In this document: in pieces, positions 18,946 through 30,278 of the stretch
Layout: each line of letters begins with the position of its first letter
How positions within the stretch are numbered: the stretch's first letter is position 1
NCBI GenBank assembly: GCA_020205615.1
Contig: CM035170.1
Span: 59,695,322 to 59,759,321, forward strand
Source: Panax quinquefolius
Lineage: Eukaryota; Streptophyta; Magnoliopsida; Apiales; Araliaceae
Reading direction: 5' to 3'
Length of the DNA: 64,000 bases
Program-made: the position numbers and the translations under genes
The notes under the pieces: model-generated
The model's input: only the letters and a program-made list of their open reading frames with translations
Database searches by the model: none
What the model was told of the DNA's origin: nothing

Positions 18946-21900
18946 TGTGAGACCCCAAATTTTATGAATAAAGATTTAAATTTCTCAAAATATTTTTTTA
19001 ATATTATGGTGTGGATTTGATATAATGTTATAGTTGTGGATAATATTTATAAATTTTGCAAAGTATGCAAGTTGTTGTATAATATTCGATTGGTCGGGGA
19101 ATATTTGTTTTATCGGGGAATATCCGTACGATGGTACAATCATTGGTGGACCCCACAACAGAATTATTGTCGGATTGAGAAAACGACAAAAATATTTTTA
19201 TAAAAATAACGGCGAAAGTGTTACCGTTAAAACTGTTGAACTACTTTCTCAGTAGTAATAAAGATGCGAATGTCTGCGAGTGGTTGCATAGTAGCACACG
19301 GTATTGATTATTGATGCTTACGTGAAAGTCACTCGGTTATACTCAATTCTTTGCTTTCACGATAATTCTTTGCATCATATCACTCATATTATTGATTCAA
19401 TTATTGTCACAAGATCATCATCATATAATATGTTATATTATTAAATTAATAATTGAGACGACAAATTTATTCATATTATTATTTGCAATATTGACAATGT
19501 CTAGAAGTTTTGTCAAGGAGAGGTTTGGTCACCTAATTGCGCGTCAATAAGGAAAAATCCTTATCGGAAAGCCCCCTCTTTCCTGGGAATGACCTGGTTG
19601 TTAAATATTATGAGTTATAATATTAATGATGAATACGTTCGTGTTGATTAAAGATGAAATTGATAGTTTCATTGTGTTGGAATTATTAGTGTTAGTAGAA
19701 ATCGACATTTATTTAGAGAATAATTGATGTCTGGAGGTTATATTGACCAATCGGGTATTCGGGGCAGTTTTTATGTCGGAGTACTATTCACGAGTTACTA
19801 TTTACCCTGTTACTATTCACTCTAGTATTGTTCACTTGGGTATTTGGGATACTTTTCGTGTCGGAGTACTATTCACGGGTTACTATTCACTCTAGTATTG
19901 TTCACTCGAGTATTTGAGGCACTTTTTGTGTCGGGGTACTATTCACGGGATATTATTCCCGAAGTACTATTCACGGGGTACTATTCACCTGAAAATTATA
20001 TTTCTTTTCTGTCCAAATCATTTTTGGGTACAATATTATTCCATGAGGAGATATGATAATTTTTCAGACCGTTGGTTGAAGTTATAATAGTAAATCAATA
20101 TTGATCGTTGGTTGAAGATATATAATAGTAAATCAATATGGATCGCTGGTGGAAATTTATAATAGTAAATCAATATGGATCGTTGGTTTAAAGTTTTAAT
20201 AGTAAATCAGTATGGACCGTTGCTTTAAGTTTTAATAGTAAATCAATATGGATCGTCCGTTTAAAAGTAAATCAATCTGGACCATTCATGAATTAGTTAC
20301 TATTCAGTCCATTCTCCTATAAATAGAAGCTCATTCCTTCATTATTTCTTACGAATTCAGTGAAACTCTAGAGAGAGAAACTATAGAGAGAAAGAAGAAA
20401 AGTATTCTCCTACTTCACTACTCTAATATCCAGTTTCTTCTAAGGTAAGGGATATTATTTGTTGTACTCGTAAGGAGTATTATTTCTTTCGTATTCATGA
20501 AGAGAACTTCTATTATTACATTCTTCATTATTATGTTGGAATAACCTATTTATGCGAAGTACCGCATACATAGGTGAAATTCTTCTATTATTCCATTCTT
20601 TATTATTCTGTTGGAATAACCTGTCTGTGCGGTCTATCGCATGCTTGGTGAATTCTGTTGTTATTCCATTCTTATTATTCTGTTGGAATAACCTGTTTAT
20701 GCGAAGTACCGCATAATGGTGAAATTCTTCTAATATTCCGTTCTTTATTATTGTGTCAGAATATCCTGTTTGTGCGTTTTACTGTGGGACTGGTTCCATA
20801 ATTTATTATTCGGCCAGAACATCACATCTGTCAAGTTTCTGGCGGGACACAGTCCCATTATTTATTATTCATCAAAATATCACATGCATGCGTTTACATT
20901 TGACTGGGTTCCATTATTTATTATTACATTTGGGAATAACACATGCATGCGATCTATCGAGCGCATGGTGAATCATACATTATTCCATTCTTTATTATTA
21001 CATTTGGAATAACTTTTGTACATGTGGATTACCACATGCATGGTGAATGATCCTTTGTATTCATTCCTTATTAAATTATGAAAATGATCTGTATACGTGG
21101 ATTACCGCATGGCGGGTGAAAATCCATTTGCAGTTTCATATATTATATTATACTCAGTTGGTTAAAGTTTTGGCTTCTATACTCCATGAAATTAGTAGAA
21201 TATCCTGGATATTTGAGTTTTATCCAGTATCTTTTCATGGAAATATTCTTCTGAGCATTCTTGAATTTTACTCCACAAAGCAGTATCATGTTGACAATTT
21301 GGACGTTATTGAGTTCAGGATAAATTAACTTATTAATCTTTAAAATTTATTCTTGAACTTGTTTTATTGAATTATTAAGTCATTGTCATTGTCATCATCC
21401 TCATGCTTATATTGTAATGAAAGTCATTTTTGGCTTACGTGCATAGATGGACTTAGTATGATTATGACCAGGGATCATTCGGTATAATCATGACCTGTAA
21501 TGTTATAAATGATGTGGTAAAAGTCCTCAGTGGCCTATAATACATTGATGAACAATTTTTGGTATGATTATGACCAGGAATTATTAGGTATAGTCATGAC
21601 CGTTGATGATTTAATGAATATCCTTGGCCCGTAATATAGGGATGATTAGATGACGTGGTTTATTTATTAAGCCGAGTCTCAGCGATAAAAATTGATGAAA
21701 ACATTTTAAATTATAGAAGATAGTAGATATCATGCTCTACTTGACTCTTCTTATGGATTGTTATTCCACTGCAGTTAAACTTGATGTCTATTGTATTTTA
21801 TCAGTTTAACATTGTTGAAGACTATTGATAATTTATTCTGCATTATCTTAGTCATAATATTTCTTACTGGGCTAGTTGAGCTCACCCTTTCTTTCACTGT

Positions 21901-22138
21901 TCTCTTTAGGAAATGCGAATATAGCTGGGATGAGTAAGGGAAAGGTGTGACGGTCCAGATGATAACATTAGTAGTCCTCACTATTCTGTTAAATAGTGTG
22001 ACAATAAATGTAATGAGGACTCCTTTGAGTGTGGATATTGCCTAGATGACAATATTCCAATTAAAACTCTCAGTTTATGTATTGTCGTTTATTACACGAC
22101 GTTTGTATAATTAAGTTTGTATTTATATTCTGTACCTA
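18946..22138 (+). mobile_element. 3' LTR of chromovirus A, 3' end truncated
   Basis: It starts TGTGAGACCCC and follows the 5' LTR closely, including the TATA box (20317-20326), the TACTATTCAC array (19777-19990), the 38-bp repeats (20066-20285) and the hairpin array (20515-21010). Homology stops at TCTGTACCTATA (about 22138), where roughly 60 bp of LTR including GGGGGCGTCACA should follow. Instead an integrase fragment begins, so the element was broken and joined to another. Confidence 0.9.
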
Positions 22139-22477
22139 TAGACTCGCGTTACCTCCAAGTATGTCTCGTGTTCATAATGTTTTTCATATATCTATGCTAC
22201 GTAAATATTTGAAAGACCCAAACCACGTTATTGAGTTAGAACCCGATTGAGATAGCCGGAGACTTAACGTCTGAAAGAGGTACTGTCAAGATCTTGGATA
22301 CTGAAGAGTGCATACGAAGAAGGTCATACCACAAGTTAAAGTTTTGTGGAGAAACCATGCTATTGAGGAAATAACCTGGGAGTTGGAAACGGAAATGAAA
22401 GCGAGGTATCCTCATCTTTTCGAAACACCAGGTACGTATGTCAATTTCGAGGATGAAATTTCATAAGGAAGGGAGGT
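22139..22477 (+). pseudogene. Integrase C-terminus and chromodomain of a second chromovirus, plus PPT
   Basis: Decayed frames read LPPSMSRVHNVFHISMLRKY, DPNHVIELEPD, then a chromodomain-type tail VKVLWRNHAIEEITWELE and MKARYPHLF. In group II chromodomains of plant chromoviruses this region binds methylated histone H3 and steers integration to heterochromatin. Stops and frameshifts are present (for example TGA after ELEPD). The end TTTCATAAGGAAGGGAGGT is the stop plus PPT, directly followed by an LTR at 22478. Confidence 0.85.
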
Positions 22478-25040
22478 TGTAAGACCCCAAATTATTAATA
22501 AATGAAATTTAATTTCCTCTATTTATCATTTTGAAATAGTAAGGGTTGATTTGATTAATGTGGTTAGTTATGGGTAAAATGCGCAAATATTTTAAATAAG
22601 CAAGTGGTTATAAAATATTCATTTTTATCTAAGAATATTCGTTTGGTCATGGAATATTCTTGCTGTCGGGGAATATTCGTACGACGACGCAACCTTATGT
22701 GGGCCCCATAACGGAAAGCGATTGGATGAAGAAAATGACAAGTATAAGTTGTTTATAAATAACGACGTAGTTATTACTGAGTTATCTTATTGGAATACCG
22801 GTGGTTAAAACATAGTAATACAGCGTTGTTGCATAGTAGCACCAGTGATTGCACCAATTATTGATTCTTACGTGAAGAAAGCACTACTCAATAATTGTTA
22901 CATTAATTATTGTTCGATATTTTATTTTATTGATTCAATAATTGCTACGTTGATATTTTATATTACTTTGTTGTTTCAATAAATTGTCAAGACACAATAT
23001 TTTCCATTATCGAGCAATAATTCATATTATCTGAATAATATTATTAGATAACATTATTGGCAATGTCTAGAAAGTTACGCCTAAGGAGAGGTTTGGTCAC
23101 CTAATTGCTTGGCCAAGATGAGAGAAATCCTTATTGGAAAGCCCTCTTTCCTGGACTCGCTCAGTTTATCGATATTGTGATTACGTAATATTATTTACGA
23201 ATAATTAATTATTGATTTATATGATGAGGAAAATATTCATTTTATGTGGATATAGATGGAGAAAATTTGTAAAGTAAAAATTGTTGAAAATCGATATTTT
23301 ATCTTTTCTGATAAAATAATATTTTATTATATTATTATAATATAATAATGATGATATTTTTACAATAAATGTGGGATATATGAGTATATGAGGTTGAAGA
23401 GTATTTTTGTTGTAAAAGTTGTTTAAAACATGTTAAACATGCCTGTGGGCCCATTTCTTGACTGAAATTTGATTATAGCCTATAGAATCGCTCGTTTGTG
23501 GATTTCGGTCAATTTCTGTTTGGAATTTGGAAAAACTTTCTTCTGCAAAGTTGTAGATAATGGAATTTCCTATAAAAAGACATGTGGTTTGAATTTTTCT
23601 GATAAAAGGGCTATTTATTATGAATTATTGAAGTTCCGAAGTTCCGAAATAATTAATTTTTTAAGTTTAAAATATTTTAATTCACAAAAACTTTTTTTGT
23701 GATGTAAGCTATTTGAATGGCTGATCTTTAACTAAAAAAGTGGGCGTAGGAAATTAATATATATTTATATTTTATTAAATTTTTTGCTTTGGTGTTCTAA
23801 GCAATTTCCTATAAATAGGGTGCTTAGGTTAGAATTGAAAATCACACCAGAAACTGAAGTTTTCTCTCTCTTTCTCTCTCGATATATTGAGCGTATTCTT
23901 GTGAGTATTTTAATACTTTGAGTGTTGTTATACGGTGCAAGTTCAAGTCATAGCCTATATCCGGTGTTTCAACTAGAAGTACTGTCTTTACGAGGTAAAA
24001 GATATTATTTAAAAAAAATGATATTATTTCTTTCAATATCATTATGCCAAAATATTGGTCTAAACTTTTTATCAAATTTAAAACTTTTGTGTTGGGGTTA
24101 CTTATTCGGTATATCGACCTTTATTCACGATATCTGACTCTATTCACGAATACGCCACTATTCACGTAAAAATTAAATTTTATTTTTCATTCCAAAATAT
24201 CTATTATGAATAATAGCTTTGATTGTATCCATGTTTTGATCATTCTTGAATTTTACTTCACTATGATTATTTATGAGGTATTTTTGGACATGGAATAGCT
24301 GAAATACGAATCCTTAATATTTATTATTTTGTTTCACTAGATTCGTTTTCTTTAAAATACTTTTCATCATCCTTAGTCCTAAATGATGATATTACTGAAT
24401 ATCTTTGGCCTGTAGTGCAAGGATGAATGATTTTTTGATGAATATCTTTGGCCCGTAGTGCAAAGATGAACAGGTGTTTAGATGAACATGACCAACTGAT
24501 GAATAACTTTGGCCTTTAGTGCAAAGATGAATATTTAATTCTAGATATATATTGATTGATGTTACAGGGATAAAATATCGACGATGAACTTTTAAATTCA
24601 TATATAGAAGATAGTAGTTTGCATTCTCCACTTAACTCTTTTCATGAATTATTATTTCCGCTGCGAAGATTGATTTAAAACTGGCTGTCTGTTGTATTCT
24701 ATTAGATTTTTCCCTGTTGAACACTAACAATGGCTAGTTGAGCTCACCCTTTTCCTTTTTGTTCCATTTTTCTTCTCAGGAGGCGAGAATGTAGCGAGTA
24801 CTAGTCGGGGTATAGAATGAAGGTTCTAGAAAGTCGTTTTAGTAGTCCTCACCATTTTTGTAAAATAATGTATCAATAATTTTAATGAGGACTTATTTGA
24901 GTGTGGATATTGTCTAGATGACAATATTTGTATTTAAACTCACAGTTTTTATGTTGTATTAATAAAGTTGTAGTTGTTTCTGTACCATGTATTTTGATGT
25001 CTCAGAATGGGTGTTGTATACTTATTTTGGGGGCGTCACA
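22478..25040 (+). mobile_element. LTR of chromovirus B, shared between two internal regions
   Basis: This LTR of 2563 bp begins TGTAAGACCCC and ends GGGGGCGTCACA. Integrase and a PPT lie directly left and a PBS directly right, so it joins the 3' end of one internal region to the 5' end of the next. A TATA box CTATAAATAGG lies at 23809-23819, preceded and followed by sequence shared with the partial LTR at 28210-30193. ATCTTTGGCC...CAAAGAT repeats (three to four units) lie at 24400-24535. Confidence 0.9.
23809..23819 (+). promoter_or_regulatory. TATA box of LTR B
   Basis: CTATAAATAGG follows TTCC. The same motif is at 28923-28933 in the partial LTR. Confidence 0.7.
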
Positions 25041-25054
25041 GTTGTTATCAGAGC
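25041..25054 (+). other. Primer-binding site of chromovirus B
   Basis: GTTGTTATCAGAGC directly follows the LTR end. TATCAGAGC matches the initiator-Met tRNA site exactly; one base upstream (G to T) is changed. Confidence 0.8.
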
Positions 25055-25228
25055 TTAGGGATATGATCTCTGGCGGAGATCGGGGAATAGAATTAGGAGG
25101 GGAGAGACGAGTAAATCCTTCGCTAGTGTGTCCTACTTAAGCTTATTTGTTGGTCGGTCATAATATAGGGATATTATGTGATACGTTAATTTGTTAAATT
25201 AACCCTTGTTTTATGGCAGTATTTGAGA

Positions 25229-26410
25229 ATGTCGACTGAGAATGTTAACAGTGGAGTAAATGAGACCGTGGAGACACCTTTGCTCACCAACGAGGAGAAC
25301 GTGCAACAGGCTGACAATGTTCCTCCTGTGAACAACACCACTGAGCAGATGATGAACGATGGGATGTTTAGAAGCTTTTTGCAGTTCATGCAAAATCAGA
25401 CGAGGGAGACTCATGTTCAAAATATAGGAGAAAATGATAGCAAGTCACGGTTTGTCACAGCCAAGTAGTTCAAAGAGTTGGGACCACCAGAATTTATTGG
25501 AAAGCCGGATCCGATTAAGGCAGAGACGTGGGTTAAAAAAATTACCAAGATATTCGATGTCTTGGGATGCACGGAGGAACAGAAGGTTCCATTCGCCACC
25601 TTTATGTTCTGTGGCGAGGTAGACTCTTGGTGGAGAGTCTCAAGCGTACCCATCCAACAAGACTCAAAGCATGTCTTGGGAGACATTTGAATCTGTTCAA
25701 TGACAAGTACTTTCACGAAAGTATTAAATCGTATGAAGGAGGTAGAGTTTATTAGACTAGAAGCGAATAACATGGCGGTTTCGGTCTGAGGCGAAGTTTG
25801 CGAGTTGTCGTGTTTACACCTCATTTGGTGGAGAATGAGGAACGTATGACGTGGATGTTTCTGAGAGGTTTGAAACCCGACATACGTCAATATCTCATTT
25901 CTCATAAATTTTCTCTCTCTTCAGATGTTGTCAACAAGGCTCAATTATTAGAGTGAGATAACGAGTACGGTCAACCGAGGGACCACAACCAGGATCATAC
26001 CGGTGGCGGCGATCCATCGAACAACGATAACCAAATGGAGAAAGAAAAATACGAGACAAGAGCGGCAACCACTCGGTGGTAATCGTGGCCATGAAAATAG
26101 AAGAAGCGAGTTGGGGAGATTTTAAAGAGGAGATTCAACAATGACACAATGAAGACGCGTCGATTAAAGAAGAATCGGTTTTAAGGGGAGGAGAACGACC
26201 ACCGGTCGTATGCTATAAATGTGGAAAGAGGGACATATCATTGAAACTATCCACAACAGTTCAAAGTATGCTATAATTGTGGAAAGGAAGGACATATCGC
26301 TCGAGATTGTCTTCAGAGCGAAACCAAGTCCAGTGGGGATGGTGACTCAAAAGGTCATCCCGGAAAGTCAAAGTCAATCGGTTCTGGAAGAGCGTTTGTC
26401 ATGACCGGTC
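25229..26410 (+). pseudogene. gag: Chromovirus B gag, broken
   Basis: ATG at 25229 (MSTENVNSGVNETVETPLL) continues to a TAG at about 25466, at a position where element A has Gln. The frame then continues with FKELGPPEFIGKPDPIKAET, WVKKITKIFDVLGC, a FATFMFCGEVDSWW block and, after frameshifts, DKYF...ESIK. One CCHC knuckle is intact (CYNCGKEGHIARDC, 26269-26310); the one before it (CYKCGK near 26213) is broken by a lost base. Same family as gag of element A but a separate lineage. Confidence 0.87.
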
Positions 26411-28209
26411 AACATGCGAGAACCCAAACGAGGTGATCACGGGTAAGCTAATCATAAATTCATGCGAAGTTTATACCTTACTAGATCTGGGTGCTACCCA
26501 TTCATTTATTTCTCCCGCTTGTGCTCAACGTTTAAACTTCCTGGAGAAATTAGACTTTGATTTATCTGTGGAGACTTCGTTAGAGAAACTTTCATCACAT
26601 CCACTTTGCTTATAAATCTTGTTTGATCCAAGTTGGCACCATCAAATTACCCGTTGACCTTATCTCTTTAAAGATACTTGCTTTTGATGTGATTTTGGGA
26701 TTGATTGGTTAACTACTTATCATGCCAAAATTGATTATTTTAAATAAGGTTGTTAGTTTTCATATTCCTAACCAACCTGTTATGCGAATTCAAGCAACTA
26801 AGCCATTAAAATCAATCACTGTTATATCAAGCCATAAAGCCATTCGTTTATTAAAAAATGGATGTCAAGCTTTCTTAGCCCATGTTATGGATTTGAATAA
26901 AGACACGTCATATTTGAATAATATTCCTGTTGTTATTGACTTTCCTGACGTATTTCCTGAAGAACTTCCTGGTCTACCCCTGGAACGTGAAGTTGAATTC
27001 TTTATTGATCTTGAACCTGGTACAAAGCCCATTTCTAAAACCCCATATCGAATGGCTCCTATTGAACTTCAGGAGTTAAAGGTCCAACTACAGGAGTTGT
27101 TGGACATCGGTTTCATTCATCCTAGTACATCTTCTTGGGGTGCTCCTGTTTTATTTGTAAAGAAGAAAGACGGGAGTATGCAACTTTGCATCGATTACCG
27201 GGATTAAACCATGTCACTATCAAGAATAGGTATCCGCTACCTCGTATTGATGACCTGTTTGACCAGTTACAAGGAGCACAATTCTTTTCAAAGATCGATC
27301 TTCATTCTGGATATCATCAGCTAAAGGTTAAAACTGAGGATATTCTGAAGACTGCCTTCAGAACTCGGTATGGGCATTATGAATTCCTAGTCATGTCTTT
27401 TGGATTGACTAATGCTCCTGCTACTTTCATGGATATGATGAACCGAGTATTCAAGGATTATTTGGATCAGTTCGTTGTTGTCTTTATTGATGACATCCTC
27501 ATATATTCCAAAAGCTATGAAGATCATGAGCACCATTTGAAGCTGGTACTCCAAAGGCTGCGTGAAAACAAGCTATATGCTAAGTTAAAGAAATGCGAGT
27601 TCTGGCTTGATGAAGTAGCATTCCTAGGGCACGTGGTGTCAAAACATGGAGTATCTGTTGACCCGGCGAAGATTGAAGCAATACAAAGTTGGGAGCAACC
27701 AAAGACGGTGGCCGGAAATGCGTAAGCTTTACGGGCTTAGCTGGTTATTATCGGAGATTCATGGAAGGTTTTTCTCGAATCGCTACCCCGTTAACTCAGT
27801 TAACTCGAAAAGATATCAAATTCGTATGGAGCGAGGAATGCGAGAAGAGTTTCCAAGAGCTTAAGAGGAGACTCATTTCGGCACCTGTTTTGACCATACC
27901 ATCTGGTTCGGATGAATTTGTTATCTATAGCGATGTTTCAGGCAAAGGGCTAGGATGTGTTCTCATGCAACGTAGGAAAGTTATAGCCTATGCCTCGCGA
28001 CAACTTAAAGAATATGAGAGGAATTATCCTACTCATGATCTAGAGTTGGCGGCTGATGTTGCTTAAAGATCCGGAGGCTCTATCTATATGGGGAGAAAGT
28101 GGAGATATATTCAGACCATAAAAGCCTCAAATATTTCTTCACTCAAAAAGAACTCAACATGCGGCAACGACGTTGGCTCGAGCTGTTGAATGATTACGAC
28201 CACACTATG
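26411..28209 (+). pseudogene. Chromovirus B protease, reverse transcriptase and RNase H
   Basis: The protease active site reads LLDLGATHSFI, so the catalytic D-T-G has become D-L-G. RT is well preserved: [35 protein letters not shown] (to 27207), a one-base frameshift at the YRGLN motif, [27 protein letters not shown], and the catalytic [10 protein letters not shown] (27481 onwards). A second frameshift near 27715 precedes [20 protein letters not shown]. RNase H retains YSD, DLELA and [10 protein letters not shown] (27689-28205), with a stop at 28064. At 28206-28212 the coding sequence joins the middle of an LTR at a GCGCGCCAGTAAGG sequence, so the integrase is missing. Confidence 0.92.
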
Positions 28210-30193
28210 CGCGCCAGTAAGGAGAAATCCTTATTGGAAAGTCCCCTCTTTCTTGGGAATTACCTGGTTGTCAATATTGTGATTCTGTAATATTATTTGT
28301 GAATAATTAATTATTGATTTATATGATGAGAAAAATATTCATTTTATGTGGATATAGATGGAGAAAATTTTTAAAGTGACAATTGTTGAAAATCGATATT
28401 TTATCTTTTCTGATAAAATAATATTTTATTATATTATTATAATATAATAATGATGATATTTTTACAATAAATGTGGGATATATGAGTATATGAGGAGGAA
28501 GAGTATTTTTGTTACAAAAGTTGTTTAAAACATGTTAAACATGTCTGTGGGCCCATTTCTTGACTTAAATTTGATTATAGCCTGTAGAATCGCCCGTTTG
28601 TGGATTTCGGTCAAATTCTGTTTGGAATTTGGAAAAACTTTCTTCTGCAAAATTGTAGATAATGGAATTTCCTATGGAAAAGACATGTGGTTTGAATTTT
28701 TTTGATAAAGGGCTATTTATTATGAATTATTGAAGTTCCGAAGTTCCGGAATAATTAATTTTTTAAGTTTAAAATATTTTAATTCACAAAAACATTTTTT
28801 TTGTGATGTAAGCTACTTGAATGTCTGATCTTTGACTAAAAAAGTGGGCGTAAGAAATTAATATATATATATATATATTTATATTTTATTAAATTTTCTG
28901 CTTTGGTGTTCTAAGCAATTTCCTATAAATAGGGTGCTTGGGTTAGAATTGAAAATCACACCAGAAACTGAAGTTTTCTCTCTCTTTCTCTCTCGATATA
29001 TTGAGCGTATTCTTGTGAGTGTTTTAATACTTTAAGTGTTGCTATATGGTGCAAGTTCAAGTCATAGCCTATATCCGGTGTTTCAACTAGAAGTACTGTC
29101 TTTACGAGGTAAAAGATATTATTTTAAAAAAAAATGATATTATTTCTTTCAATATCTATGCCAAAATATTGGTCTGAACTTTTTATCAAATTTGAAACTT
29201 TTTGTGTCGGAGTTACTATTCACGTATACGACACTATTCACGTATACGACTCTATTCACGAATACGACACTATTCACAGAAAAATTAAATTTTAATTTTT
29301 CGTCCAAAATATCTATTATGGATACTAGCTTTGATTGTATCCATGTTTTGATCATTATTGAATTTTACTCCACTATGATTATTTATGAGGTATTTTTGGA
29401 CATAGAATAGCTGAAATACGAATCCTTAATATTTATTACTTTTATTTCACTAGATTTGTTTTCTTTAAAATACTTTTCATCATCCTCAGTCCTAAATGAT
29501 GATATTACTGAATATCTTTGGCCTGTAGTGCAAGGATGAATGATTTTTTGATGAATATCTTTGGCCCGTAGTGCAAAGATGAACAGGTGTTTAGATGAAC
29601 ATGACCAACTGATGAATATCTTTGGCCTTTAGTGCAAAGATGAATATTTAATTCCAGATATATATTGATTGATGTTACAGGGATAAAATATCGACGATGA
29701 ACTTTTAAATTCATATATAGAAGATAGTAGTTTGCATTCTTTACTTAACTCTTCTAATGAATTATTATTTCCGCTGCGAAGATTGATTTAAAATTGGTTG
29801 TCTATTGTATTCTATTAGATTTTTCCCTGTTGAAGACTAACGATAATTTGTTCTATGTTATCTTAGTCATAATATTCTTTACTGGGCTAGTTGAGCTCAC
29901 CCTTTTCCTTTTTGTTCCATTTTTCTTCTCAGGAGGAAAGAATGTAGCGAGTACTAGTCGGGGTATGGAATGAAGGTTCTAGAAAGTGGTTTTAGTAGTC
30001 CTCACCATTTTTATAAAATAATGTATCAATAATTGTAATGCGGACTTATTTGAGTGTGGATATTGTCTAGATGACAATATTTGTATTTAAACTCACAGTT
30101 TTTATGTTGTATTAATAAAGTTGTAGTTGTTTCTATACCATGTATTTTGATAACTCAGAATGGGTGTTGTATACCTATTTTGGGGGCGTCACA
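28210..30193 (+). mobile_element. 3' LTR of chromovirus B, 5' part missing
   Basis: It matches the LTR at 22478-25040 from the GGAGAAATCCTTATTGGAAAG motif (about 23118) to the terminal GGGGGCGTCACA. The first 0.65 kb of the LTR, the PPT and the integrase were lost in one deletion. It ends at 30193 against TR-GAG LTR sequence (TATACCCTATATT). Contents include a TATA box (28923-28933), TACTATTCACG repeats (29205-29285) and the ATCTTTG hairpin repeats (29515-29645). Confidence 0.9.
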
Positions 30194-30278
30194 TATACCC
30201 TATATTATGCATAATATTTAAAAGTGTGCAATGGCCGAATATACGACCTAAAATGTTTCCTTTATATAAAAGGTTGTT
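30194..30278 (-). mobile_element. TR-GAG shared LTR, segment 2
   Basis: These 85 bp match the other LTR at about 39578-39662 (TATACCCTATATT to ATATAAAAGGTTGTT). On the minus strand, TTTATATAAAGG at about 30259-30270 is the best TATA-like motif of this LTR. The segment ends in TTGTT, the target-site copy of the next insertion. Confidence 0.85.
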
